Origin: Nocardia pneumoniae NBRC 100136
Lineage (GTDB): Bacteria; Actinomycetota; Actinomycetes; Mycobacteriales; Mycobacteriaceae
Assembly: GCF_000308755.1 (NCBI RefSeq)
Contig: NZ_BAGF01000027.1
Location: forward strand, 234,671 to 298,670
Reading direction: 5' to 3'
Length of the DNA stretch: 64,000 nt
Shown: piece after piece, positions 8,088 through 17,473 of the stretch
How positions within the stretch are numbered: position 1 is the first letter of the stretch
Layout: each line of letters opens with the position of its first letter
Made by a program: the position numbers and the translations under genes
Notes under the pieces: model-generated
What the model was told of the DNA's origin: nothing
Database searches by the model: none
The model's input: the letters and a program-made list of their open reading frames with translations, nothing else

Positions 8088-9140
8088 ATGGGCCCGAGGA
8101 AGGACATCGTCATCGGTGCGGTGGCGAGGTACGAGTGGGCCGAGGTCGAGCCGTGGGCGCGAAGCCTCGTAGCGGCCGGATTCGACTGTGTGGGCGTCGT
8201 CATCGTGTACGACCGGGGTCGCCGCGGCGATGTCGTCGTCCAGAACCTGGAATCACTCGGGTTGCATGCGGTACGAATGCCGCTGCGTGGCAGCGTATAC
8301 AACACTCGGTTCGAAGATATCGCCCATGTTCTGCGGACGTTCGCGCATTCGCTCCGGTTCGCGGTTGTCACCGATGTGCGGGACGTGTACTTCCAAGCGG
8401 ATCCGGTCAGGTGGTTGGAAAGCAACCTGAAGAAGCCCTTTCTCGCCGTCAGCGAGGCGGTGCGGTACCGCGACGAGGCATGGAATCGGAACAACCTGCA
8501 ACAAAGTTTCCCGGCACATGCCGAGCGCTTGCGGTCGAAGGTGGTCCGCAATGTCGGCGTCTTGGCCGGCCAGGCCGGTATGGTGGCGGATCTGTGTCTT
8601 GCCATCGCCCTGATCGCCGAGTCGGCTGGCGTGCCGGTCGCGGATCAGAGCGCGTACAACCTGCTGCTCGATATGGAGCCGTATCGCTCGGCTGTGCAGT
8701 TGGTGGCTTCGGAGGACGGTTTCGTCTGTCAGGGCGGCACATTGGGTGACCCGGGCAGGGTGCGGATTCTGCGTCCGTTCCTCTTGGAGCCCGAGCCGGT
8801 CCTCACCACGGACGGCGTGCGGACGTCCGCGGGCAAGCTGTACCCGATTGTGCATCAATACGATCGGGTACCAGAGTGGAATCGGGCGCTGCGGAGCAGA
8901 CTGCCGTCGGTACCCGCGGTCGAGGTGGGCGACATGGTCGGGAGTACGCCCCGCAACAAACTCCTGCACCGTGAACGTCCCGGATCTGGTTTGCCTCGTA
9001 TTCTCGGTGATGCCGACGGCGCCTCGATCCTGCACGTGGCACACAGCATCGGTGTACGTCGGGACAGCTCATCGATCCAGCTGTATTCGCCCGCGTCCGA
9101 ACACTCTTCGCTCAGCGAGGAACCGCACGCGCGCGAGTGA
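8088..9140 (+). CDS. Putative glycosyltransferase-like protein
   Basis: A 350-residue soluble protein 12 nt after the 712-residue gene. It has an N-terminal alternating strand-helix part (KDIVIGAVARYEW, FDCVGVVIVYDRG) and a VVTDVRDVYFQADP motif near residues 93-106. This is like the metal-binding DxD-type region of glycosyltransferases that carry D-x-x-D-V-x-F-Q-x-D-P (TOD1/MUCI70-like). A later LLEPEPVLTTDG region and a poorly structured tail follow. It may act with the opposite-strand GT-A-like protein at 9196. Donor and acceptor are unknown. Confidence 0.6.
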   Translation: MGPRKDIVIGAVARYEWAEVEPWARSLVAAGFDCVGVVIVYDRGRRGDVVVQNLESLGLHAVRMPLRGSVYNTRFEDIAHVLRTFAHSLRFAVVTDVRDVYFQADPVRWLESNLKKPFLAVSEAVRYRDEAWNRNNLQQSFPAHAERLRSKVVRNVGVLAGQAGMVADLCLAIALIAESAGVPVADQSAYNLLLDMEPYRSAVQLVASEDGFVCQGGTLGDPGRVRILRPFLLEPEPVLTTDGVRTSAGKLYPIVHQYDRVPEWNRALRSRLPSVPAVEVGDMVGSTPRNKLLHRERPGSGLPRILGDADGASILHVAHSIGVRRDSSSIQLYSPASEHSSLSEEPHARE

Positions 9141-9195
9141 GCGCGGCTATTCCATCCGATCCACCAGCGAACCCCGGTTGTCCGGATGGGCCGGG

Positions 9196-9951
9196 TCAGG
9201 TGGCCTGGTCGATACTCGTATCCGTTTCGACCTGCTCAGCGACGCCACCAGCGCGTCGACTGATGGTGAACTCGTAACGGGCGTAGCGATTCCGCCCGGT
9301 TCCGGCGTCCTCCCAGGTGTATCCGTACTTGCCGATATGCTCCAAACGGAACCGGGTATCGGCGTGGATAGTGAATCCGGAGCGTCGAGCGCGCTCACAG
9401 AATGCGAAATCCTCACTGAGATACCAGTGGTTCGCGCCATCCGGGATGATCATCGGCAGGAAGTACGGGACATTGGCGCGCCCGAACTGCTCATTGCAGA
9501 CCGGGAGCTCTTCCTGTTCCGCGATCTTCTCGTAGACATACCGTTTGGTGAGGAGAAATCCGCCTGCCGCGTAACGGATCTCCAGCGTGCCGCCGCCCGT
9601 GCCGAATACGATCTTATCGGTACCGGGCAACAGGCTGCAGGCCAGTTTGCGCGACTTCTTCTTGGGGTAGATACCGCAGACAACCGGCAGGTCGTGGGAC
9701 CGTAGTATCTCGACCGCTTTCGGATGGAATCGGATATCCGCATCGATCCACATCAGCTCCTCGAAACCCTGCGCCAAGGCATCGGTGGCGATTTGGCTGC
9801 GCGCCTGATCGATCGCGGAACAACCGTATATGCGCCAGACCGGATAGCCGAGCCGTTCGAGTTCCGCCAATCCCTCCGCGCATCCCGGCTCGATGTAATC
9901 GTGCACCGGCACCAGCACGACACAGCGGGAGGGGTCCATTGTTTTCTCCAC
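9196..9951 (-). CDS. GT-A fold glycosyltransferase-like protein
   Basis: A 251-residue protein starting VVLVPVHDYIEPGCAEGL. It has AIDQARSQIATDAL, a DxD-type ELMWIDADIRF motif (about residues 65-75), GIYPKKK, AAGGFLLTKR and LSEDFAFCERARRSGF. This order is typical of GT-A enzymes of the family 2 / Anp1-Mnn9-like group. The DAD motif would bind the metal and nucleotide sugar; the SEDFAFC segment resembles the ED motif. It is convergent with the gene at 8088. Acceptor unknown. Confidence 0.75.
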   Translation of the reverse strand: MEKTMDPSRCVVLVPVHDYIEPGCAEGLAELERLGYPVWRIYGCSAIDQARSQIATDALAQGFEELMWIDADIRFHPKAVEILRSHDLPVVCGIYPKKKSRKLACSLLPGTDKIVFGTGGGTLEIRYAAGGFLLTKRYVYEKIAEQEELPVCNEQFGRANVPYFLPMIIPDGANHWYLSEDFAFCERARRSGFTIHADTRFRLEHIGKYGYTWEDAGTGRNRYARYEFTISRRAGGVAEQVETDTSIDQAT

Positions 9952-10105
9952 CTGACAACGGGCTTGCAGACGAGGGCAACTGTACCCCGGCGGGTGGAGA
10001 TCGACAGTTCCGTGGGAAGCCGTGCAGCGATGACAGCAGCCGATGGGTTACCACTCGCCCCGCGTAAGTCCGGGCGGCGATTGACCATTCGGGCGCTGAG
10101 CGGTT

Positions 10106-12298
10106 TCAGGCGCGCGTTTTCTCCCCACGCCTCGCGGCCGCCAGCTGGTTCGGCATCGCTTCATGGCGCACGTAGGCGCGGGTGAAATCGCCGGTGCCGT
10201 GGGAGATCGACCGCAAGTCGATGGCGTAGCGGCTGAGTTCGAGTTCCGGCACTTCGGCGTGAATCCTGGTTCGTCCGGAGCCGTGCGGTTCGGTGCCGAG
10301 AACGCGTCCGCGCCGGCTGGACAGGTCGCTCAGCACCGGTCCGACGTACTCGTCGGAGACCAGCACCCAGACCTCGGCGATCGGCTCCAGCACTCTGATT
10401 CCCGCGGTCGCCGCCGCCTCCCGGAGGGCGAGCGCGCCCGCGGTCTGGAACGCGGCGTCGGAGGAGTCGACCGAGTGTGCTTTGCCGTCGAACAGGGTCA
10501 CCCGCACGTCCACGAGCGGAAATCCGGCGGTGAGCCCGCGCGCGGCTTGCGCTCGCACGCCCTTCTCGACCGACGGAATGAACTGGCGCGGAACGACTCC
10601 GCCGACCACGCGGTCCACGAACTCGATCCCCGACCCTTCGGGGAGCGGTTCGACCTCGATCTCGCACACGGCGTACTGCCCGTGCCCGCCGGATTGCTTC
10701 ACATGCCTGCCGCGCCCGGTCGCCTTTCCCGCGAACGTCTCGCGCAAGGCCACCACGTGATCGATCACGTCGACCTGCACCCCGAACCGCGTCCGCAACC
10801 GCTCCAGGGCGACGTCGCGATGCGCTTCGCCGAGACACCACAGCACCAGCTGATGCGTCTGCCCGTTGTGCTCGAGCCGCAGGGCCGGATCCTCGGCGGC
10901 CAAGCGGGCCAGGCTCTGGGAGAGTTTGTCCTCGTCGGCCTTGCTGTGCGCGCGAATGGCGACGGGTAGCAACGGGTCGGGCATCGGCCATGGCTCGATC
11001 CGCAGCGGGTTGTCCGTGGACGACAGCGTGTCGCCGGTCTCGGCGCGACCGAGTTTGGTGACGTAGGCGATGTCGCCCGCGATCGCCTGCCCGAGCGGGC
11101 GCTGCTGTTTGCCGAAGGGGGCCGAGATGGCGCCGACGCGCTCGTCCACCTCGTGACTCTCATGACCCCGGTCCTCGAGCCCGTGGCCGCTGACGTGCAC
11201 CGTGTCGTCGGGGTGCAAGGTGCCGGAGAAGACCCGGACCAACGAGACCCGTCCGACGTACGGGTCGGAGGCGGTGCGGATGACCTCGGCGGCCAGCTCG
11301 CCGCCTGGGTCGCAGCGCAGCGGATGCGGTCCGGCGCCGTTGCTGGCGGTGATGTCGTGCTCGACCGGCGTCGGAAACCCGCCGGTGATGAGCTCGAGGA
11401 GTTCCACCGTGCCCAGGCCCTGCTTGGCGCCTTCGGGGGCGGGCGCGGCGAAGAGCACCGGATGGAAGCTTCCGCGCGCGACCGCCCGCTCCAAGTCGGC
11501 GACCAGCGTGGCCAGGCTGATCTCCGCGCCCTCCAGGTAGCGTTCCATCAGGCTTTCGTCTTCGCTCTCGGCGATGATGCCCTCGATGAGACGGTTGCGC
11601 GCCTCCTCCAGCTCGGGTGCCTGCTCGGGCGAGGGGTCGCCCTGGACCTCCGTTCCGGAGGAGTAGTCACCGATGCAGTGCGGCAGCAGCTCCACCATGC
11701 CGGTGACCGGCCGGTGCCCATCCGGGTTCTTCGGGCCGTACACCGGAAGATGAAGCGGGAGAATGCTTTCCGTCGAACCGCCGCCCAGCACGGTTTGGCA
11801 TGCCTCGGTCATCACGTCGTACTCGTCGCGCGCTGTATCCAGGTGGGTGATCACGATCGCGCGCGGCATCCCGACCGCGGCGCACTCCTCCCACAGCGCT
11901 CTGGTCGCTCCGGTGAGTCCGTCCGCCCCCTCGGCCGCGGAGATGACGAACAGCGCCGCGTCGGCCGCGCGCAGTCCCGCCCGCAGCTCGCCGACGAAGT
12001 CCGCGTACCCGGGCGTGTCGAGCAGGTTGATCTTCACTCCGCCCCACGCCACCGGCACCACGGACAGCTGCACCGAGCGGTGCTGGCGGTGCTCGATCTC
12101 GTCGTAGTCCGACAGCGACGTGCCGTCCTCGACCCGTCCGGCGCGATTCACCGCCCGCGCGGTGAGCGCCATGGCCTCCACCAGCGTGGTCTTTCCCGAT
12201 CCGCTGGGCCCGACCAGGACCACGTTGCGGATCTGCTCGGGGCCCTCCGCCGTCACCGCGCCGTTGCCTGCGGGCGCTCCGTTGGTCTTGTCCACCAT
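10106..12298 (-). CDS. Elongation factor G-like GTPase (EF-G2 type)
   Basis: A 730-residue protein of the EF-G2 family (FusA2-like, Rv0120c type). The N-terminal GTPase domain has GPSGSGKTTL (G1) and DTPGYADFVGE (G3). The G4 position reads THLD instead of NKxD. Domain II is around the SLVRVFSGTLHPDD region, domain IV has VDRVVGGVVPRQF, and domain V ends in LSRYAIDLRSISHGTGDF. EF-G2 proteins bind ribosomes or GTP but are not the essential translocase; their role is unsettled. It is a single-gene unit; the upstream region 12299-13022 is AT-rich. Confidence 0.9.
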   Translation of the reverse strand: MVDKTNGAPAGNGAVTAEGPEQIRNVVLVGPSGSGKTTLVEAMALTARAVNRAGRVEDGTSLSDYDEIEHRQHRSVQLSVVPVAWGGVKINLLDTPGYADFVGELRAGLRAADAALFVISAAEGADGLTGATRALWEECAAVGMPRAIVITHLDTARDEYDVMTEACQTVLGGGSTESILPLHLPVYGPKNPDGHRPVTGMVELLPHCIGDYSSGTEVQGDPSPEQAPELEEARNRLIEGIIAESEDESLMERYLEGAEISLATLVADLERAVARGSFHPVLFAAPAPEGAKQGLGTVELLELITGGFPTPVEHDITASNGAGPHPLRCDPGGELAAEVIRTASDPYVGRVSLVRVFSGTLHPDDTVHVSGHGLEDRGHESHEVDERVGAISAPFGKQQRPLGQAIAGDIAYVTKLGRAETGDTLSSTDNPLRIEPWPMPDPLLPVAIRAHSKADEDKLSQSLARLAAEDPALRLEHNGQTHQLVLWCLGEAHRDVALERLRTRFGVQVDVIDHVVALRETFAGKATGRGRHVKQSGGHGQYAVCEIEVEPLPEGSGIEFVDRVVGGVVPRQFIPSVEKGVRAQAARGLTAGFPLVDVRVTLFDGKAHSVDSSDAAFQTAGALALREAAATAGIRVLEPIAEVWVLVSDEYVGPVLSDLSSRRGRVLGTEPHGSGRTRIHAEVPELELSRYAIDLRSISHGTGDFTRAYVRHEAMPNQLAAARRGEKTRA

Positions 12299-13022
12299 GC
12301 GTCTCGCTCCTTTGCCGACACCTGCGGTACATCCACCTTCCCACCGGGTGTCACCTCCCGTCTACGAATCGGGAGATCAGGGCTGTGAGGAACGCTGGTC
12401 ACAGGGTGTTCACCGATGCTTCGGCGCCAACCGCGGTGAGCCCTCGCGGGGGTGGAATCCGGCTGATGGAGTCGCTGACTCGGGTGTCGTCGCGTTGCCG
12501 CGGGCGGGCCACCATCTTGCGCACGGCGCTGGGCACGGTGCGGTGCCTGTCCGGCCCACGTATCAGCATGATATGAAATTCCAGACCGGCTGACTCCTGT
12601 ACCGGACAGTGAAAAGAACACCACGCCGGATATAATTTTTACACCTTCTTGAGATTTCGTGGCGGCAACCGCACCTGATTTTACTCTCCATTGAGATCAT
12701 GGTGGCGGCTCGAAAATCAAAAGATTCTAAAAAAACTACCATAGATGTCGGGATCCGGTTGACCCGACGGCCGTATTGAGATGAACTGAGGCGGCTGGGG
12801 TCGACCGAATGAGAGATATTCGATGAAGCGGGGAATCGGGAATATTCAACTACGGAGACGACTAGCACTGGTAAGGCGGTGCTGTGCGTTGAGGTTGTCC
12901 GCCGAGTCGGGACCCGTGCCCGCGGCGTCAGTTCCATCGGCCTCGACTGGCCTCCCGCGTCTATCACGGAATTGCTGGGGTCTAGCGGGGTCCAAGGGCC
13001 CCAGCGAGCAGAGGAGAGCTTG
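12299..13022. other. Intergenic region, partly AT-rich, no convincing gene
   Basis: This 724-bp stretch separates the divergent EF-G2-like gene and the second 712-residue gene. The part 12590-12780 is much richer in A+T than its surroundings, with a run of seven A. A perfect TATAAT occurs at 12631-12636 without a convincing -35. GTCGGG and CCCGAC form a small inverted repeat near 12760. A frame of 66 codons (12823-13023) ends in a TGATG overlap with the next gene, but its codon use is not persuasive. Confidence 0.5.
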
Positions 13023-15161
13023 ATGGCGACGGACAAAGACGAAGTCGTCGATGAGATCAAAGGGCACTATGAGCCGGGTGCCGTGGATGACGTTGGTTTC
13101 CAAGATGGCCAAGCCGAGGCCTCGTTGGAGGCGCTGAGCGAGTTGGCTGAATCGGACCCAGCCGGGTTCGAGGAGGCCCTCGGCGAACTCGATTACACCT
13201 ACATCGAAGAGCACAGCAATCGGGGATATGAATGGGAAGTACCGGCTGATAGAAGTCTAATAGAACAGCTCGTCCACGATGCCGAGGAGAAGGGCCTCAC
13301 GGATGAATACGCGGATCTCATCGAGGCGCTCGAGACCGGTGACGCGTCAGCGGTCGTCACCGAGGAAGAGGAGGCAGCGGAACAGGAAGCGGAACAGCAA
13401 GAGGACGAGTTCTTAGGATCTGACAAGGATTTCAAAGCAGGCGACGACCTCGCTGAGTTCCCGCTAGAGATCCGGGTCCCGCCAGGTAGCGCGTCGGACG
13501 ACCTGACGGCGTTCATCGAATTGACGAACTTTCGGCTCAAGTATTTGATGTACCAGATGGGTGAGGGTAAGAAGCCGATTGCCTTCGACGACGGCAAGGA
13601 TGATAACCCCTGGGACGACGACTTGGGTGACGACTCGGGTGACAATTTCTATAACAATATCGAAGCCGGGGCGTCGGGTGCTACCGAAGATGCATATCAA
13701 TCGGCCACAAATTTTCTCCACGAACTGGCCGGGGAGTGGAGTATGTGGGACGAAAAGTTCGAGGAGGCGAACACGGAACTCACGTACGATAATTATGGTA
13801 CGTACCAGCGGATGTACGACAGGATTCAGGAGGTCCATGATGCAATCTGGTTGGTGCTCCAAGAACCCCATGCCGGATCCTACGGAAGCAGTGGGTATAC
13901 GTACGGCGAAAACAACTTCACGGCGCCTGGTATTCAGCACCTAGTCGAAGAAGCGCCCATTTACGGCCTCGTCATACAGGCACTCGAGGATTGCGTGAAA
14001 GAGGTCAACGACTACGCGCACCGGGCCGAAGAACATGCAGATCGGTTCGGGGACTTCCCTGGATACCCCTCGGACGAGGAGGAGAGCAGAGAGGGTGATG
14101 GCGAAGGCAGCGGCGATGGCGATGGCGATGGCGAAGGCGAAGGCGAAGGAAGCGGCGAAGGCGATGGCGAAGGAAGCGGGGACGGAGACGGAAGCGAAAC
14201 CACCGTTTACGACGATCCTTTCGCACAAGCTGGTTTAGCGAACGAGGATCTGAGTTCCACGTTCGAGGATTTGCTCCCGGGGGCTACGGACACCACGGAT
14301 TTGCTGGGCAGTACCGAGTCGATTCTGGGTGGTGACACGTCGTCGAGCATGGATATCGGTTCTCTGATCCAGGCGGCGATGCAAGGCACCGGGACCGGGT
14401 CGGGAACCGGCATGACGACAGGCAATGCCGCGACCCCCACTAATAACAACGGTGGCGCCGATAATAACAACAGTGGCGCCGATATGATCGGGCCGCTGAT
14501 GGCGATGAACGCTCTGTCGCAGAACCAAAATAACCGTCCCCCCACGGATGACAGAGGCGACGAGAAGGATCCGCGTGACGAGCGGGAACACGAGCAGAAC
14601 CGCAACGCGCCGGCGAACACCGCCAACCCAGCTGTACAGACGTCTCCTCCCGGCGTGACGGCGCCGACGTATGCGGGTACTCCGCCGACGATAACGACAC
14701 CGGGTGCGGCGGTGGATGTCCAAATCGGCGAATCGACCGTGAAGGCGCCGCAGGGGCCGGTGGCGGAGGCTTTGCAGAAGCAGGCGCAGAATTTCGCCTT
14801 CGATGCGAAAGCCGCATACGCGGGAACCGCGGGTGAGTTGACCGCAGATCATCCGCCGGCGATCGTCGATGATCTCACCAAGCTGCAGACGGGCGATTAC
14901 GTGGAGTGGGAGAGGTTCAGTGCGCTGATAGTCAAGGACCAGAACGGCCAACTGAATATCCTGGACCACGGTCGTCTGGTTCCCTTCGATCCCAATAACC
15001 CTCCGCTGGTAGAAAAGTACGGTAATTTCAGGGGCTATTTCCACCCGACCGGACTGGATGGCGCCGCTGGTGCAGACCGCGGATCAGCGGCGCCGCCTCC
15101 GGCGACCGTGAGCACAGCACAGCCCGGCGGTCTCCCACCCGTTTCGCCACCGCAGATCTGA
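13023..15161 (+). CDS. Large T7SS-type protein with acidic repeats (paralogue 2)
   Basis: A 712-residue protein, the same length as the copy at 5937. The start is ATG 13023 with AGAGGAGAG upstream. Residues 1-129 (acidic, helical, ending in an EEEEAAEQEAEQQ stretch) are unrelated to copy 1. From ED(E)FLG onward the helical domain is nearly identical. The linker is (D/E)G(D/E)G-type, residues 357-391, instead of GGDN. The C-terminal domain again has GDYVEWERFSALIV and LVPFDPNNPP. It stands alone, without the upstream YbaB/EspC-like genes, so it is probably a duplicated and re-headed ESX-type substrate. Function unknown. Confidence 0.82.
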   Translation: MATDKDEVVDEIKGHYEPGAVDDVGFQDGQAEASLEALSELAESDPAGFEEALGELDYTYIEEHSNRGYEWEVPADRSLIEQLVHDAEEKGLTDEYADLIEALETGDASAVVTEEEEAAEQEAEQQEDEFLGSDKDFKAGDDLAEFPLEIRVPPGSASDDLTAFIELTNFRLKYLMYQMGEGKKPIAFDDGKDDNPWDDDLGDDSGDNFYNNIEAGASGATEDAYQSATNFLHELAGEWSMWDEKFEEANTELTYDNYGTYQRMYDRIQEVHDAIWLVLQEPHAGSYGSSGYTYGENNFTAPGIQHLVEEAPIYGLVIQALEDCVKEVNDYAHRAEEHADRFGDFPGYPSDEEESREGDGEGSGDGDGDGEGEGEGSGEGDGEGSGDGDGSETTVYDDPFAQAGLANEDLSSTFEDLLPGATDTTDLLGSTESILGGDTSSSMDIGSLIQAAMQGTGTGSGTGMTTGNAATPTNNNGGADNNNSGADMIGPLMAMNALSQNQNNRPPTDDRGDEKDPRDEREHEQNRNAPANTANPAVQTSPPGVTAPTYAGTPPTITTPGAAVDVQIGESTVKAPQGPVAEALQKQAQNFAFDAKAAYAGTAGELTADHPPAIVDDLTKLQTGDYVEWERFSALIVKDQNGQLNILDHGRLVPFDPNNPPLVEKYGNFRGYFHPTGLDGAAGADRGSAAPPPATVSTAQPGGLPPVSPPQI
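14091..14196 (+). repeat. GGCGA(A/T) hexamer-rich coding repeat
   Basis: A run of GGCGAT/GGCGAA/GGAAGC hexamers codes for the Asp/Glu-Gly and Ser-Gly linker of the 13023 protein. It occupies the place of the GGDN repeat in the paralogue. Confidence 0.85.
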
Positions 15162-15208
15162 GCGGCCCGGGGAGGTTCCGCGGGTACCCACCCGCTGTGG
15201 CGACCGAC

Positions 15209-15582
15209 CTGAACCGCGTGGGTTCTGTTGGACTGGTCGACTGCGACGGCCACGCTGATGTCCCGGGCGGGCACGTTGCCGGATCTTGATGCCGCAGCTC
15301 CGTCACCGCCTGTTCCCGGGTCATCTGCGCGACCCGATCGGTCCGACAAAGCGGGGGCGGGCACACACGTCGGCGACCTCTGCGGACGGTGAGGGCCTAT
15401 CGGCGCTGTCGCGGGGACCGACGGGATCGTGCATGCCGCCTCATACGATTCTGCGGGCGACGCAGTTCCACGAGTTGATCGCGTCCGCTTTGCACACCGT
15501 CGAGGGGGCCGGTCGCGCGGTTGCCGTCGGACTTTCGGTTCGGCCCGCGGACGCCTACAGCCGCACGTCTCGGCGTCGATAA
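15209..15582 (+). pseudogene. Broken copy of the SDR gene at 17474
   Basis: This stretch matches pieces of 17318-18253 on the same strand at roughly 80 percent. 15209-15342 matches the SDR upstream region 17313-17455. 15350-15436 matches part of the N-terminal coding region near 17577-17668. 15437-15535 matches 17847-17945. 15544-15582 matches the last 13 codons and stop. The gaps between pieces are deletions, including the start codon and Gly-rich nucleotide-binding motif, so no functional product is expected. Confidence 0.8.
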
Positions 15583-15690
15583 CCACCGATTGCCTCCGCA
15601 CCCCCGCGGCCCCGGCAACTGATGCGCCTTATGGCAACAGTTGCCGGGAACGTCGGTGGCTGCGCCGGCTGACGATCGAGCCGAACGAGG

Positions 15691-17115
15691 TCAGTTCAGT
15701 TGCCGGATATCTCCGCGTACCCGATAGAAACCGCCGCGCGCGGACTCGGACACGCCGTCGACCACGTATCGGGCACCCGCACGGCGAATATCCTTGGGGA
15801 ACTGGACATTCCATCCGTGCTGATATCCCGGGGAGACGACGCGGACGCGCAGGGCGCCACCCTGGTTCACGCATTCCACGATGACACCGGTTCCGGCGTC
15901 GGAGGTCACCTCGACGGTGTTGCTCGGCACCACGGCGGAGATCTCCGGGGCCTTCACCGACACCGTCTCGGGCAGCACACCCTGCTCGGCGTCGCGGATG
16001 GCGGCTTCGCTGACATCGAGGCAGGCCAGCGTGCCGGTGGTGGTCACCAGATACAGCTTGTCGTCGTGGTACTGCATGGAATAGGCCGAGCCGCAGCCGG
16101 TGGCCAATTTCCACAGCCGGTTCCCGGCGGAGTCGAAGCAGTACACGGAGGAGTAGTTGTCACCCGCGAAGACGTAGCGTCCGTCAGGTGAGGTGGCGCA
16201 GGAGAAAACCGCGGCATCGCATTGGTAGGTCCGTTCGGCCCGGCCGCTCTTGGCCACCATCCGGACCTGACGACGGCTCGTCCCGGCGTATACCGCGTCG
16301 GATTCCTGCCAGCCGAACAGCACGTCGCCGCCGGTATCGGCATGCCACAGGGTGTTCCCGCTGTCCAGGTCGTACTTGGTGACGCCGGTGGAATGCCCGT
16401 GGTAGACGCCGTTCGGGTCGATGCGCACCATCCACCCCGAGTCGCCGGTGCTGCGGCGGCTCCACAGCGACTCCTCTTCGTAGTCGATCACCGTGATGCC
16501 GCCTTGGCGGTCGGAGACACCCAGGATGCCGTCGTGAATGTCCAGCCAGTAGATGTCGACGTCGGCCGCGATGTCGTAGGCGGCCCTCGGCACCTTGCCC
16601 GACAGGTCGTAGACGCGGCCGTCGTCGCACCCGGCGTAGATCCAGAAGTCGTCGGCCACAATGCATTTCACCGAGTCGGGCAGACGGTAACGGCCGGTGA
16701 CCACGCCCTCCGGAGTCAAAATGTACACGTCACCGTTCTCGTTGCCCACCCAGCAGCGACGCTCGTCGACGAAGATGCCGAACGCGGCGGCGCCCGAGTC
16801 GAAGCTCCACAGCACCGGCGCGGACTTCGCCGTCGAGCGCTGGCTGCTGATCGCCCGCCTGGTCACCGGACGCCGGGCCCGCGCACCCATCACCGCGGGC
16901 GCGTACCCCTTGCGAACCTTCTCGCCGATCTTCTTCGCCGCGGCCGCCTGCGCCTTCTCCTCGGTGGCGAACGAACTGACCTTCGTCTGCCCCTGCTCCC
17001 CGATGCGACCGAAACGGACACTCACCTGCGTGCCCGCGACGACTACCTCGTAGAACTTGTGCGCGGAACCGCTGTCCTCGGACAGTTCGAGATAGGTGGA
17101 TCCCCCGATTGTCAT
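15691..17115 (-). CDS. WGR-domain protein with C-terminal beta-propeller
   Basis: A 474-residue protein. Residues 1-75 form a WGR-type domain (SAHKFYEVVV, VSVRFGRIGEQGQT, then an Ala/Lys-rich helix), as found in PARP-like and MolR-like proteins. Residues about 95-470 contain repeated strands such as VDERRCWVGNENGDVYILTP, GCDDGRVYDL, TGVTKYDLDSGNTLW and DGRYVFAGDNYSSVYCFD, i.e. a PQQ/WD-like propeller. WGR domains are thought to bind nucleic acids or partners; no catalytic domain is present here. It lies between the SDR gene and its broken direct copy. The start is GTG/ATG at 17115. Confidence 0.8.
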   Translation of the reverse strand: MTIGGSTYLELSEDSGSAHKFYEVVVAGTQVSVRFGRIGEQGQTKVSSFATEEKAQAAAAKKIGEKVRKGYAPAVMGARARRPVTRRAISSQRSTAKSAPVLWSFDSGAAAFGIFVDERRCWVGNENGDVYILTPEGVVTGRYRLPDSVKCIVADDFWIYAGCDDGRVYDLSGKVPRAAYDIAADVDIYWLDIHDGILGVSDRQGGITVIDYEEESLWSRRSTGDSGWMVRIDPNGVYHGHSTGVTKYDLDSGNTLWHADTGGDVLFGWQESDAVYAGTSRRQVRMVAKSGRAERTYQCDAAVFSCATSPDGRYVFAGDNYSSVYCFDSAGNRLWKLATGCGSAYSMQYHDDKLYLVTTTGTLACLDVSEAAIRDAEQGVLPETVSVKAPEISAVVPSNTVEVTSDAGTGVIVECVNQGGALRVRVVSPGYQHGWNVQFPKDIRRAGARYVVDGVSESARGGFYRVRGDIRQLN

Positions 17116-17473
17116 GTGCGCCTCGCCTGTATTCGTCAGATCAGAACGGAACGAAAGCTAGCAAGGGGCACCGACATTCGACGCCGATCGCAGCGGTGGT
17201 CGTGCGGGGAAGCGCTCCAGCCGAGTCGTGAGCCGCAGGTCGGTGGTGAGGCCGAACGGTCGCGGACCCGTCGGCCGGGGGACACGCCGAGCTGGATCGT
17301 GGTGACGACCGACCCGGGCAGGGTGGGTTCTGGTGAACTTGTCGACAGCGACGGCCACGCTGATGTCCCTGACGGGCAGGTCGCCGGATCTCGATGGTGA
17401 CCGTCCGTTGCCGAGCCATCTGCGCGACCCGATCGGTCCGAGAAAGAGGTTGACGATGTGGAAGGAGCAATAG
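17116..17473. other. Intergenic region upstream of the SDR gene
   Basis: No gene is convincing in this 358-bp divergent spacer. Its right half (about 17313-17455) is repeated at 15209-15342 upstream of the broken SDR copy, so the duplication included the promoter region. GGAAGGAG just before 17474 is the ribosome-binding site. Confidence 0.6.

Noticed and set aside
10161..12344. Long plus- and minus-strand alternative frames over the EF-G2-like gene
   Set aside because: Arg/Gly-rich shadow translations; the EF-G motifs fix the real frame.
12631..12636. TATAAT as a promoter of the 13023 gene
   Set aside because: No -35 at suitable distance and about 390 nt from the start codon; kept only as a remark.
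15035..15601. 188-codon minus-strand frame over the broken SDR copy
   Set aside because: The similar minus-strand frame exists over the intact SDR gene and arises from the duplication, not from coding.
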